NCBI RefSeq assembly: GCF_015319165.1 | Contig: NZ_JADIVZ010000001.1 | Coordinates: forward strand, 682,001-746,000 | From: Nocardioides acrostichi | Lineage (GTDB): Bacteria > Actinomycetota > Actinomycetes > Propionibacteriales > Nocardioidaceae | Direction of reading: 5' to 3' | Length of the DNA stretch: 64,000 nucleotides | Part shown: in pieces, positions 25,856-34,017 of the stretch | How positions within the stretch are numbered: the first letter of the stretch is position 1 | How the letters are laid out: each line of letters opens with the position of its first letter | Notes under the pieces: model-generated | Database searches by the model: none | Seen by the model: the letters and a program-made list of their open reading frames with translations, nothing else | What the model was told of the DNA's origin: nothing | Position numbers and translations under genes: made by a program

Positions 25856-27072
25856 GCACCCTGCCGGAGTGGATCGCCCACCCCGCGCTGAGGCCCACGT
25901 GGGAACGCGTGGCCACCCGCCTGGAGCAGGCTGGCCTCGTACCGGAGGGCTCGGTCCGGGTTCGCCTTGCAAGCAGAGAGGAACGGCAGGCGGCCGGTGA
26001 TCTGCTCGGTCGCACGATCACGCGGGAGGCTGTCAGCGTCGACTTGGCAGCGCTGGACCGCCGACTCCATGAGCGGTCAGGTGTGGGTGGACTCCACGCG
26101 GTTCTGGTGAGGCTCGGCATCGGTCTCGAAGACCGACCGGCGGCGCGGGCCGCGAAGACTGAGTCCCGGCAGCGACCGCTCTCCATTGCAGCCGCCGCGA
26201 TCGACGCTCCCTGGGTGCCGGATTGGGTTGCCGGCCTCCGCCGTTCTGGGCTGTTGACCAATCGCGATAACGCCGAGTCGATCGCGCGGAATGCAGCTCT
26301 GGTCCTCGACGACCTCACACGACGCGAGCGCAGGTCGCAGTCGCGGGTCGAGCTGGGCGCGAGGCTGTTGGGCGACGCGCATGCTCTCGACCGGGATCGG
26401 CTGCTCCATCAGGTCGTCATTCGCGGTCTCGCAGCCGCGGCTGGTGTTCCCGTGCCGATGGGCGGCCGGAGTCGTGAAGCCCTCTGGGCTCGCTTCGGTG
26501 TCGACCCCGATCTGCTGTCACGCACCTGCCTGCTTTGGGGTCTTCGCCTCGCCAGTGACTCTCCGGTAGCCGCGCGCCTCGACGCGGCTGCGGAGGCGGG
26601 CGACCCCGTGCATGTCACCGAGTGGGACCTTCGCCGTACTCCGCGCCTCATACCGGCCCCGGACACTCGGATCCTCGTCTGTGAGAACCCGCGGGTGATC
26701 GAGGGGCTGGCTGAGAACGGTGTGGCGGGGTGGGCGGCAGTGTGTACGTCGGGTCAGCCGAACCTGGTCGTCGACAAGGTCTTGGACCACCTGGCTCGGA
26801 GCGACGTCGAGCTTCGCTACCACGGAGACTTCGACTGGCCCGGTGTCGCGATCGCGAATCGGGCGGTCGAGAGGTATGGCGTGATCCCCTGGCGGATGTC
26901 CGTCGACGACTACACCCGCGCCGTGCGAGCCGAGGGGCTGGCGCTAGGCGAGGCGGTCGTCGAACCCATTTGGGACTTAGAGTTGGGGGCCGCGATGCGC
27001 AGTCGGGATCGGGTGGTGCACGAGGAGTCCGTGCTCTCGGAACTGGTCGACGCGCTGGCAAATGAGCCGTAG
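25852..27072 (+). CDS. jetD: Wadjet JetD-type nuclease (DUF2399/DUF3323, Toprim fold)
   Basis: This 406-residue protein belongs to the DUF2399 (TIGR02679) family and has the topoisomerase VI A-like Toprim site: ILVCENPRVIEG (metal-binding Glu, about residue 273) and HGDFDWPGVAIAN (DxD, about 323). In Wadjet, JetD is the nuclease that cuts the captured plasmid. The catalytic residues are present. Starts within the jetC stop (ATGA at 25852). With jetA, jetB and jetC this makes a complete four-gene system. Confidence 0.93.
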   Translation: MSTLPEWIAHPALRPTWERVATRLEQAGLVPEGSVRVRLASREERQAAGDLLGRTITREAVSVDLAALDRRLHERSGVGGLHAVLVRLGIGLEDRPAARAAKTESRQRPLSIAAAAIDAPWVPDWVAGLRRSGLLTNRDNAESIARNAALVLDDLTRRERRSQSRVELGARLLGDAHALDRDRLLHQVVIRGLAAAAGVPVPMGGRSREALWARFGVDPDLLSRTCLLWGLRLASDSPVAARLDAAAEAGDPVHVTEWDLRRTPRLIPAPDTRILVCENPRVIEGLAENGVAGWAAVCTSGQPNLVVDKVLDHLARSDVELRYHGDFDWPGVAIANRAVERYGVIPWRMSVDDYTRAVRAEGLALGEAVVEPIWDLELGAAMRSRDRVVHEESVLSELVDALANEP

Positions 27073-27146
27073 GCGCCCGACTCCCAGGAATCCCAAGCGG
27101 TCATGCAGGTGTTCGCCGGTACGCTTGGGGCGGAGGTGCAACCGAG

Positions 27147-27476
27147 ATGACCGCAGCTGCGATCGAGCCAGAGCCGGTTCCGCTGACCAGGGACGCCGCT
27201 GGGCGACTGGTGGTCAGCGGCACGCGTGTTCCGCTCGACACCCTCGTTGCCGCGTTCGAACGGGGTGACTCGCCCGAGGCGATCCACGAGTCCTACCCGA
27301 CCGTCTCTCTGGGTGACATCTACGCGATCTTCACCTACTGCGTGCGTCATCGTGACGACGTCAACGCCTACTTGACGGGGCGGGCGGAGGACCGTGGCGC
27401 GCAACGCGCGGAGATCGAGACGAGGTTCCCGCCCGAGGGCCTGCGCGCAGAGTTCCTCGCCCGGCCGGGTGCATGA
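27147..27476 (+). CDS. DUF433 antitoxin (VapB45-like)
   Basis: This 109-residue DUF433 protein has the family pattern RLVVSGTRVPLDTLVAAFERG, IHESYPTVSLGDIYAIFTY. DUF433 proteins are antitoxins or DNA-binding partners of PIN-like toxins. It overlaps the next gene (ATGA at 27473), the usual antitoxin-first order. The pair sits 75 bp behind jetD inside the island and may stabilise it. Confidence 0.9.
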   Translation: MTAAAIEPEPVPLTRDAAGRLVVSGTRVPLDTLVAAFERGDSPEAIHESYPTVSLGDIYAIFTYCVRHRDDVNAYLTGRAEDRGAQRAEIETRFPPEGLRAEFLARPGA

Positions 27477-27829
27477 CGATCAAGTTCCTGGCTGACGAGA
27501 ACTTTGATCACAAGACACTGGCAGGGCTGAAGCGGCGCGAGCCCGATCTCGACATCGTGCCCGTGCAAGACGTTGGTCTTCGCGGGGTCGATGACTCGCA
27601 GGTGCTTGAGTGGGCTGCCGGCGAGGAGCGCATCGTGGTGACCCACGACGTCTCAACCTTCGCCGACGTTGCCTACGAGCGCGTTGCGGCGCGACTGCCC
27701 ATGCCGGGGGTCATCGAGATCCCGGAGTCCGTCCCTCGCTCTGTGATCATCGACGAGCTCATCCTGATCGCTGGCGCGAGCGATCAGGACGACTGGGAGA
27801 ATCGGGTCGTCTACCTCCCGCTCCGCTGA
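27473..27829 (+). CDS. DUF5615 PIN-like toxin
   Basis: This 118-residue protein opens FLADENFDHKTLAGL, with an acidic metal-site pair (ADEN) typical of DUF5615/Mut7-C PIN-like domains. The second acidic site is VVTHDVSTFADVA. Probable ribonuclease toxin neutralised by the overlapping DUF433 protein. It is the last intact gene of the island, 171 bp before the right repeat copy. Confidence 0.9.
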   Translation: MTIKFLADENFDHKTLAGLKRREPDLDIVPVQDVGLRGVDDSQVLEWAAGEERIVVTHDVSTFADVAYERVAARLPMPGVIEIPESVPRSVIIDELILIAGASDQDDWENRVVYLPLR

Positions 27830-27999
27830 CACGTCGACTGGCCCCGAGTGCAGGATTCGATCGCGGCCACAAACCGGCCACTTACAGCCAGGTGCCATCC
27901 CATGCCACCCCGCTACACTCCGAAGTGGACTGTGAGGTTCCCGTGTAAACCCGAGGAAGTCCACGATCCTCCAAGCCAGTCCTTGGTGGCCGATCTCGT

Positions 28000-28036
28000 C
28001 CAGAGGTCGCAGGTTCAAATCCTGCCCCCGCTACAA
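28000..28036 (+). repeat. attR: 37-bp direct repeat of tRNA-fMet 3' end
   Basis: Exact copy of 18723-18759, from CCAGAGGTCGCAGGTTCAAA to CTACAA. There is no 5' half of a tRNA here, so this is the displaced 3' end and marks the right boundary of the roughly 9.3-kb insertion. Confidence 0.9.
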
Positions 28037-28039
28037 GAA

Positions 28040-28084
28040 ACAAGGCCCGACCTGCGGAAACGTGAGTCGGGCCTTGTTGCATTG
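28040..28084 (+). terminator. Terminator hairpin beside attR
   Basis: ACAAGGCCCGAC pairs with GTCGGGCCTTGT around a loop containing TGCGGAAACG, followed by TGCATTGT. The loop is shared with the tRNA-fMet terminator at 18765-18810, while the stems differ, so this may be the original downstream terminator of the ancestral tRNA locus. Confidence 0.7.
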
Positions 28085-28292
28085 TGGGTCGTATGCCAAA
28101 GGACTCCCAAGCCATTCTCGAAGCAGAGCGCTCGTAGGTGAGTCTTGGGAGGCCTCGACGGCTCGACATCGTCGGCAGGTCTCGGCGGCAACGCCATGAC
28201 GCTGGCGGCGTGGTTCGCGGTGTCCTGCCGTCCGAGGTAGCGGGCGGTGACGTTGGTGTCGGCGTGCCCTAGCTGATTGGCGATAGCGGGTG
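28085..28292 (-). pseudogene. C-terminal remnant of a tyrosine recombinase (integrase)
   Basis: On the minus strand the frame encodes QLGHADTNVTARYLG followed by RQDTANHAASVMALPP, the signature C-terminal tail of phage-type integrases, including the likely catalytic tyrosine (ARYLG). There is no catalytic arginine box upstream. Instead the frame runs into Abi-like sequence, so it is a fused, decayed fragment. It lies directly beside the right attachment repeat, as expected for an integrase gene. Confidence 0.6.
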
Positions 28293-28560
28293 CGCTGTCG
28301 AACCACGATGACCATTCTCGCCTCCCCGCGAGGTCGCCCAGGGCGCGGTCCATGGCGTTGCGGACCACGACTTCGACCGTGCCGGTGGTGTGCATGATCG
28401 CGCGGAGGCGGTCATGTTCCACTCGTAGAGCGCGAAGGCCGCCTCGATGTCGCCGCGGCTCCACTGGAGGTAGGAGTCGAGTCGTTCGGAGGTGAGCAGG
28501 TCGTGCAGGGTCGGGTAGTCGCGGGCCGGCGCCTTGTCGTCGGCTTCCTCTTCTGCGTTC
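28293..28560 (-). pseudogene. Frameshifted Abi-family fragment
   Basis: Minus-strand sequence reads DYPTLHDLLTSERLDSYLQW then IEAAFALYEWNMTASAR in one frame and, after a shift near 28395, TGTVEVVVRNAMDRALGDL in another. This is the conserved core of Abi-like (abortive-infection family) proteins in actinobacteria (YEWN and EVVVRNAMDRAL motifs). The C-terminus is replaced by an integrase tail. A dead gene, and a second sign that the right edge of the island has turned over. Confidence 0.55.
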
Positions 28561-28634
28561 CCTGGACCATGGCGGCCGATCCGACATCCGCAAGGCCCGC
28601 GACCGAGCGACCCGCTTCGCTAGCGTGCCCGAGG

Positions 28635-28922
28635 TCAGTGCTCGATCGAGGTACGACAACTTCTAGGGCGCATCAGGAGGCCGTCCAGGCATCCACGCAG
28701 GGCGAACCCGCACCGTTCGCGCCAGAACGTCTCGTTGGGATCGCGCGTTGGCGCCACCTCAGTGAGGCCACCATGGCACCTGCAGAGCCCCAAGTCGGAC
28801 GTTTCGTTCACGTCGGGCACGCTCCCCGTTTCGGGGTCGACGACGTCCTCCGCCGCCTCCTCGAGCGCCTTCAGCCTCCCGTCGGCGGCGTCGTCACCGT
28901 CGGCCACCACGGGAGGTTCCAT
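28635..28922 (-). CDS. Hypothetical protein, doubtful
   Basis: A 95-residue ORF with a reasonable ribosome site (GGGGAGCA before ATG at 28922) and an acidic, non-shadow-like composition (KALEEAAEDVVDPETGSV, RERCGFALRGCLDG). No domain is recognised. It lies in a degraded stretch (28561-29053) with no other coding signal, so it may be part of a decayed gene. Confidence 0.25.
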   Translation of the reverse strand: MEPPVVADGDDAADGRLKALEEAAEDVVDPETGSVPDVNETSDLGLCRCHGGLTEVAPTRDPNETFWRERCGFALRGCLDGLLMRPRSCRTSIEH

Positions 28923-29053
28923 TGCTCCCCGGGCGCCGATCGGGCCGCCCGCGACATCCCCGAGAGGAAGACGGAGTGTGTCCGGCCCACAATTTTTCGG
29001 TCCAGGTCTTGTGTGAGTGCTCGCTACTTCGAGAGTGCTGATGGGGGGTTCTG

Positions 29054-29121
29054 ATGCCGGCTAGGAAGAAGCACACCGCGGAGCAGATCGTTGCGGAGCT
29101 GCGGGAAGCGGAGAAGGCGAG
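29054..29121 (+). pseudogene. IS3-type transposase OrfA fragment
   Basis: The sequence encodes MPARKKHTAEQIVAELREAE, the start of an IS3-family OrfA (HTH_Tnp_1 domain), then diverges and stops at 29231. Only the first ~20 codons are transposase-like. The upstream A/T-rich stretch at 28985-29035 may be the IS left end. It marks a junction just before the catabolic gene set. Confidence 0.6.
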
Positions 29122-29336
29122 ATGCCCAGCCAGGCTGGGGGAGCCGCCCTACTGTGCTCGAGGCAGCACGCTCAGCGGCGGCTCGCCGCGTCGGCGTCCA
29201 CCGTTTCGCGTCTGGGCCCAACACGGTCGATGACGGTCTCGGTCGTGGCCTATCCTTCGTGCGAACCGTCCGTGCGAGGCCCGTCCGGGTCCACGGCGCA
29301 CGCACGCAACCTTCGACCGGGGAACGGTGGCACTAG

Positions 29337-30014
29337 ATGTCGACTGACGCGACGCGCGATCAGCCCTCGAAGAAGGATCTGATCGCCGAGCAACTGCGTC
29401 GTGATATCGCAGCGGGGCTGATTCAACCAGGGGAGAAGCTGTCCGAAGCTCGTCTCGCCCAGCGGTTTGGCGTGAGCCGGATGCCCGTGCGGGAGGCGTT
29501 CAAGGAGCTCGAGAGGGCAGGCTTCGTCTCTGTCGAGCAGCGCCGTGGAACCTTCGTCAAGCAGATGGCCAAGCACGACATCTTGGATCTGTTCGAGGTT
29601 CGCGAAGCCGTCGAGGGAATGGCTGCGCGTCTGTGCGCGAGCCGGGCAGGAAACGAAGTGCTCGCGCGCATCGACGAGGTCATGGACGAGATGCGATCTG
29701 TCGTCGAGAGCGGCGACGTCGACGCCTACAGCGACGTCGACGCACGGTTGCACGAACTGATCGCCGAGGGCACCGGCAACGACCGCCTCCTCGAGCACTA
29801 TCGACTCCTCGTCCAGCACCTCAACCGCGGGCTCCTCTCCTCGATCGTCAGCCATCGCGAAGGCCGAGTCGTGCGCTCCTACGACGAGCATCTGCAACTG
29901 GTGGCCGCCCTGCGATCGCGAGACGGTGACGCCGCCGAACAGGCAATGCGAGCACACGTGCGCAGTGGCCGTACCGAGCTTCAAGACGAGGTCGCAGCCA
30001 AGTTCGCACTCTGA
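29337..30014 (+). CDS. GntR-family (FCD) transcriptional regulator
   Basis: This 225-residue FadR/FCD-type regulator has a winged HTH (about 15-75; LAQRFGVSRMPVREAFKELE, GFVSVEQRRGTFV) and an all-helical FCD ligand domain (about 85-215). The metal-ligand-like histidines lie in DARLHELI and in the later YDEHLQ and RAHVRSG segments. It directly precedes the importer and catabolic operon and very probably represses it; three related TGTCAG palindromic sites lie between this gene and the next (30011-30209). Confidence 0.92.
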   Translation: MSTDATRDQPSKKDLIAEQLRRDIAAGLIQPGEKLSEARLAQRFGVSRMPVREAFKELERAGFVSVEQRRGTFVKQMAKHDILDLFEVREAVEGMAARLCASRAGNEVLARIDEVMDEMRSVVESGDVDAYSDVDARLHELIAEGTGNDRLLEHYRLLVQHLNRGLLSSIVSHREGRVVRSYDEHLQLVAALRSRDGDAAEQAMRAHVRSGRTELQDEVAAKFAL

Positions 30015-30209
30015 CATGTCAGGTGCCCTCGACGAGGACTCATGTCGGGGAGGCAACGCGCGCCCGACGGTGCGACCAGTGCGGTGTTAGCGCTTTGTTA
30101 CGGGTTAGTTGCATGCGTCTCCGACCGTTGACAACTGGTATGTCAGTTCTACATGCTTCTCGATACCGGCTGATTTTCGGGGTGCGAACCCGCATCAACT
30201 GACATACCA
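30011..30209. promoter_or_regulatory. Operator cluster and promoter of the BMP/catabolic operon
   Basis: CTGACATGTCAG (30011-30022) is a perfect 12-bp palindrome that includes the gntR stop codon. TGGTATGTCAGTT (30136-30148) and AACTGACATACCA (30197-30209) are exact reverse complements 48 bases apart. The left arm lies in the spacer of a good sigma-70-like promoter (TTGACA at 30128-30133, TACATG at 30150-30155). The shared core is ATGTCAG. The layout suggests looped or cooperative binding by the adjacent GntR protein. Confidence 0.6.
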
Positions 30210-30268
30210 CGAGTCGCAGCGCCGGTGTCACCCATCCGACCCGGCGTGAGCCGGGACGCCTGAAAGGC

Positions 30269-31309
30269 ATGCCCATGCGCTTGAAGCTCGCCGCGATCCC
30301 GGTCGCGCTCGCCTTGCCACTCTCGCTCGCCGGCTGCGGCTCATCCTCGTCCGACAGCGGCGAGGTCGCGGACAGCGGCACCGTGAAGGTCGGCTTCCTC
30401 TCCCCGGCTCCTCGCAACGATGGAGGGTTCACCCAGTACGCCCTCGTCGGCGTCCAGGACGCAGTCGATGCCGGCGACATGGAGCTGACCTCGATCGTCG
30501 ACAACGTCGCGGAGTCCCAGGACCAGATCGAGGGACTGCAGACCCTGGCCGCCAACAACGACGTCGTCATCGCCGACGGGGCCGTCCTGAACAAGGCGGT
30601 CGCCGTCGTCGCGCCCAAGTACCCCGACACCCACTTCGTGCTCGTCGCCTCCGACCTCGACGAGTTCGCCGAGAACGTCAGTTCCGTGACCGTTGCCGTC
30701 GGCCTCGACGCGATCGTCGCCGGCGCCGTCGCTTCGATGCGCTCGAAGAGCAAGAAGATCGGCATGATCGCCGGCCCCGAGGTTCCCTCGTCCACCGCCT
30801 GGTACTACGGGATGAAGCAGGGTGCCGCCCTGGAGAACCCCGACACCGAGGTCTACCAGGCCTACACCAACGACTACAACGACGTCGGCAAGGCCAAGCA
30901 GGCCGCCGAGGCGATGATCGCCAACGGTGCCGACCAGATCCTCTCCGACCTCGACAGCGGCTCCGAGGGCATCTACCAGGCCGCGGACGCCGCAGCCGGC
31001 ACCGAGGTCTACAACGTGTTCGCACTCCACTGCGACGAGAATCCGAACATCGTCGGGTCCGGTGTCGTCAGCTGGGCCGACGTGCTCAAGACCTCGACCA
31101 CCGAAGCGGCGGCGGGCGACCTTCCGGCGGGAGCGATCAGCTTCGGCCTGGAGTCAGGTGCGCTCTCGTTCCAGTTCTGCGACGACAAGCCGAGCGCTGA
31201 GGAGAAGGCGCTGGTCGAGAAGGTCACCGGCGAGATCTCCGACGGCACTATCACCCCCGAGGAGAACGTCCTGCTGCCGAAGCCCGACTACGACTTCGAG
31301 CAGCGCTGA
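30269..31309 (+). CDS. BMP-family ABC transporter substrate-binding lipoprotein
   Basis: This 346-residue protein has a signal peptide with lipobox LAGC (about residues 21-24) and a basic membrane protein (BMP/PnrA/Med) fold. Family members bind nucleosides, purines or related heterocycles. Characteristic segments are VKVGFLSPAPRNDGGFTQYA and the conserved FVLVASDLDEFAENVSSVTV. Two ATGs (30269, 30275) are possible. First gene of the operon, behind the operator cluster. The neighbouring ABC subunits complete a YufNOPQ-like importer. Confidence 0.93.
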   Translation: MPMRLKLAAIPVALALPLSLAGCGSSSSDSGEVADSGTVKVGFLSPAPRNDGGFTQYALVGVQDAVDAGDMELTSIVDNVAESQDQIEGLQTLAANNDVVIADGAVLNKAVAVVAPKYPDTHFVLVASDLDEFAENVSSVTVAVGLDAIVAGAVASMRSKSKKIGMIAGPEVPSSTAWYYGMKQGAALENPDTEVYQAYTNDYNDVGKAKQAAEAMIANGADQILSDLDSGSEGIYQAADAAAGTEVYNVFALHCDENPNIVGSGVVSWADVLKTSTTEAAAGDLPAGAISFGLESGALSFQFCDDKPSAEEKALVEKVTGEISDGTITPEENVLLPKPDYDFEQR

Positions 31310-31312
31310 TCC

Positions 31313-32893
31313 ATGACCTCGATGCCCGATCCCGGTGCGCAGACCACCCGTCGATCTCCATCGCAGTCCTCGACGCAGCCCGCTCTGCGACTCTCGGGGG
31401 TGACCAAGCGTTTTGGCGGCTTCATTGCCAACGACTCGGTCGACCTCGAGGTCGGCTGGGGCGAGGTGCACGCCCTGCTGGGTGAGAATGGCGCTGGAAA
31501 GACGACCCTCATGCGTATCGTCACCGGCCTCTACCAGCCCGACGACGGCGATGTCGTCGTCGACGGGACGCCGGTCGACTTCCGACGCCCCGAGCAGGCA
31601 CTGCGCGCCGGGATCGGTATGGTCCACCAGCACTTCACCTTGGTGCCCACCCTCACCGAGCTCGAGAACCTGGCCCTGGCACCGGCCGCGTTCCCGGTGC
31701 GCGACGGCCGCCGTGCCGCGCTCGAGCGCGCCGAGCAGGTCGAGCGGGAGAGCGGACTGCGGATCACCCCGGACCGCCGGGTCGCGGACGCCTCGATCAG
31801 TGAGCGGCAACGACTCGAGATCGTCAAGCTCCTGTGCCGCGGCGCCCGGATCCTGATCTTCGACGAGCCCGGGGCCGCGCTCACCCCCGAGGAGTGGGAG
31901 GAGCTGGCGAGGCTGATGCGCCGGCTCGCCGACGACGGTCACGCAGTCATCCTCATCTCGCACAAGATGTCCGAGGTCTTCGCGGTCGCTGACCAGTGGA
32001 CCGTGCTGCGCGGTGGAGCCGTCGCAGGTACCGGAGCCATCGCCGACACGACCCGTGAGCGACTCGTGGAGCTCATGGTCGGAGCATCGATCGAGACCCG
32101 ACGCGTCCTCGAGCCCGTCTCGCCCGGAGCGCCCGCCCTGGTCATCCGCGACCTCACCGTTCCCAGGGATCCAGACCAGCCCCGCGGACCGAAGGCACTG
32201 GACGGCGTCAGCCTCCAGTTGCGCGCGGGCGAGATCCTCGGCGTCGCGGGAGTGGCCGGCAGCGGTCAGGCCGAACTGGTCGACACCTTGTTGGGAGTAC
32301 GGCGGTCCACCGCCGGTCGCATCGAGCTGGCCGGTAAGCCCTACGACGACCGCACGCCTGCCGCCTTCTACGCCGCCGGCGGTGCCCTGATCGCCGAGGA
32401 CCGTCACCACGTCGGGATGGTCGGGGCGATGCGCCTGTGGGAGAACATCAACCTGCGCACCCTGCGTCAACGACCCCTCGCCCGCCGAGGCGTCCTCGAC
32501 CCCCGCGCAGCCCGCAGCCGCGCCCGGAAGCTCATGGCCGATTACGAGGTGCGAGCCACCAGCGAGAACCAGCCCATGGGACGGCTCTCCGGCGGTAACC
32601 AGCAGAAGGCCGTCCTGGCCCGAGAGCTGGCCACCTCCCCGAGCCTGGTCGTTGCCGTCCAGCCGGTGCGCGGCCTCGACGTGCGCGCCACCGAGTTCGT
32701 CTACCGGCGTCTCCTCGAGCACCGCGCCCAGGGCGGCGCGGTCCTGCTCATCTCCATGGACCTCGACGAAGTCCTCTCCCTCTCCGACCGCATCCTCGTC
32801 CTGGCCCACGGCCGCGCCCAGGGCGCGCTCACCGCCGCCGAAGCCACTCGCGCCCGCGTCGGCGAGCTGATGACCACCCAGGAGGCGTCATGA
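31313..32893 (+). CDS. ABC transporter ATPase, tandem domains (YufO/RbsA-like)
   Basis: This 526-residue protein has two ABC domains. The first is complete: Walker A GENGAGKTTLM, signature ISERQRLEIVKLL and Walker B ILIFDEPGAALTP. In the second, Walker A is degenerate (GVAGSGQAELV, no GKS/T), while SGGNQQKAVLARE and the Walker B region VVAVQPVRGLDV are kept. Such asymmetry is normal for sugar and nucleoside importers of this class. It follows the lipoprotein by three bases and overlaps the first permease (ATGA). Confidence 0.94.
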   Translation: MTSMPDPGAQTTRRSPSQSSTQPALRLSGVTKRFGGFIANDSVDLEVGWGEVHALLGENGAGKTTLMRIVTGLYQPDDGDVVVDGTPVDFRRPEQALRAGIGMVHQHFTLVPTLTELENLALAPAAFPVRDGRRAALERAEQVERESGLRITPDRRVADASISERQRLEIVKLLCRGARILIFDEPGAALTPEEWEELARLMRRLADDGHAVILISHKMSEVFAVADQWTVLRGGAVAGTGAIADTTRERLVELMVGASIETRRVLEPVSPGAPALVIRDLTVPRDPDQPRGPKALDGVSLQLRAGEILGVAGVAGSGQAELVDTLLGVRRSTAGRIELAGKPYDDRTPAAFYAAGGALIAEDRHHVGMVGAMRLWENINLRTLRQRPLARRGVLDPRAARSRARKLMADYEVRATSENQPMGRLSGGNQQKAVLARELATSPSLVVAVQPVRGLDVRATEFVYRRLLEHRAQGGAVLLISMDLDEVLSLSDRILVLAHGRAQGALTAAEATRARVGELMTTQEAS

Positions 32894-34014
32894 CGCTCCT
32901 CTCGACAGCCACGATCCTCGGGCTCGCCCAGCGACTGCTGACCCAGGTCGCCGTCGCCGCGGTCACGTTGCTGATCGCTGCCCTGCTGCTGCTCACCATC
33001 GGTGTCTCTCCGCTGGATGCAGCCGATGCGTTCTGGGCCGGCACCTTCGGTAGCTCGACGAACGCCGGCACCACGCTCACCCAGGCCGTCCCGCTCTTCC
33101 TGGTGGCCCTCGGCTGGATCGTCACCGAGAAGGCAGGCCGCATCCAGGTCGGGTTCCCCGGCCAGGTCGTCATCGGCGGCTGCGCGGCCGCGGCCGTCGG
33201 CCTGCACGCCGAGTCGCTACCCGGCCCCTTCGCGGTCCTGCTCTGCGCGGTGGCCGGCATCGCCGGCGGCGCCATGTGGGCCGGCATCGTCGCCTGGCTG
33301 TGGGCATCGCGCGGCGTCTTGGAGATCGTGTCGTCGCTGCTGCTCAACCTGGTCGCCGTCCAGGTTCTCGCCTGGCTGGTCCGCGGCCCGCTGCAGGGAT
33401 CCCTCGACAAGCAGCCCCAGTCGGCCAACTTCGCGCCGTCCACCTCCTGGCCGGCGTTCCCCCAGATCCCCGGAATGACGCTGTCCTACGACGTCCTCCT
33501 CGCCCCGGTGCTGGCCGTCGGGCTGGTCTGGGTGCTCTCGCGCACCACCTTCGGGTTCACCGTTCGGGCCTCGGGCGGCAACGTCACCGCAGCCCGCTGG
33601 CAGGGCATGGACCCCGTCCGCGCCGGCGCCAGCGCGATCGTGGCCTCCGGAGCCTTCGCCGGCCTGGCCGGCGCCGCGCTGCTCTTCGCCGGCGCAGCGC
33701 CCTGGCTCAGCGAAGGATTCGAGGCCAGCGTCGGGTTCAACGGGATCGCCGTTGCCCTACTCGCCCGCAATTCGCCGATCGGTGCCATGGTCACCGCAGT
33801 CGTCTTCTCCTCCCTCAACGTCGGCAGCACCTCCCTGCAGAGCCTGCTGGACGTGCCGTCCACGCTCACCTCCGTGCTCCAAGGCGCGGTGATCGTCCTC
33901 GTCCTGATCGCCGCCGCGGTCGCGATGCGTCGCCGACGCACGCCGCCACCCGTGCCCGAGCCGTCGACGCTCGAGGCGAGCCCCCGCCCTGCCACCGCCG
34001 GAACGGGGGTCTGA
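32890..34014 (+). CDS. ABC transporter permease 1 (BPD_transp_2)
   Basis: This 374-residue multi-spanning permease has around eight hydrophobic helices and the family motifs RIQVGFPGQVVIGG and NGIAVALLARNSPIGA. Its ATG overlaps the ATPase stop. Forms the heterodimeric channel with the next gene. The C-terminal tail after about residue 345 is hydrophilic and Pro-rich. Confidence 0.92.
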   Translation: MTLLSTATILGLAQRLLTQVAVAAVTLLIAALLLLTIGVSPLDAADAFWAGTFGSSTNAGTTLTQAVPLFLVALGWIVTEKAGRIQVGFPGQVVIGGCAAAAVGLHAESLPGPFAVLLCAVAGIAGGAMWAGIVAWLWASRGVLEIVSSLLLNLVAVQVLAWLVRGPLQGSLDKQPQSANFAPSTSWPAFPQIPGMTLSYDVLLAPVLAVGLVWVLSRTTFGFTVRASGGNVTAARWQGMDPVRAGASAIVASGAFAGLAGAALLFAGAAPWLSEGFEASVGFNGIAVALLARNSPIGAMVTAVVFSSLNVGSTSLQSLLDVPSTLTSVLQGAVIVLVLIAAAVAMRRRRTPPPVPEPSTLEASPRPATAGTGV

Positions 34015-34017
34015 GTC

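Noticed and set aside
27882..28169. 95-residue minus-strand ORF containing AGAGFEPATSG
   Set aside because: A known artefact produced by translating tRNA 3' ends at integration sites; it lies on attR.
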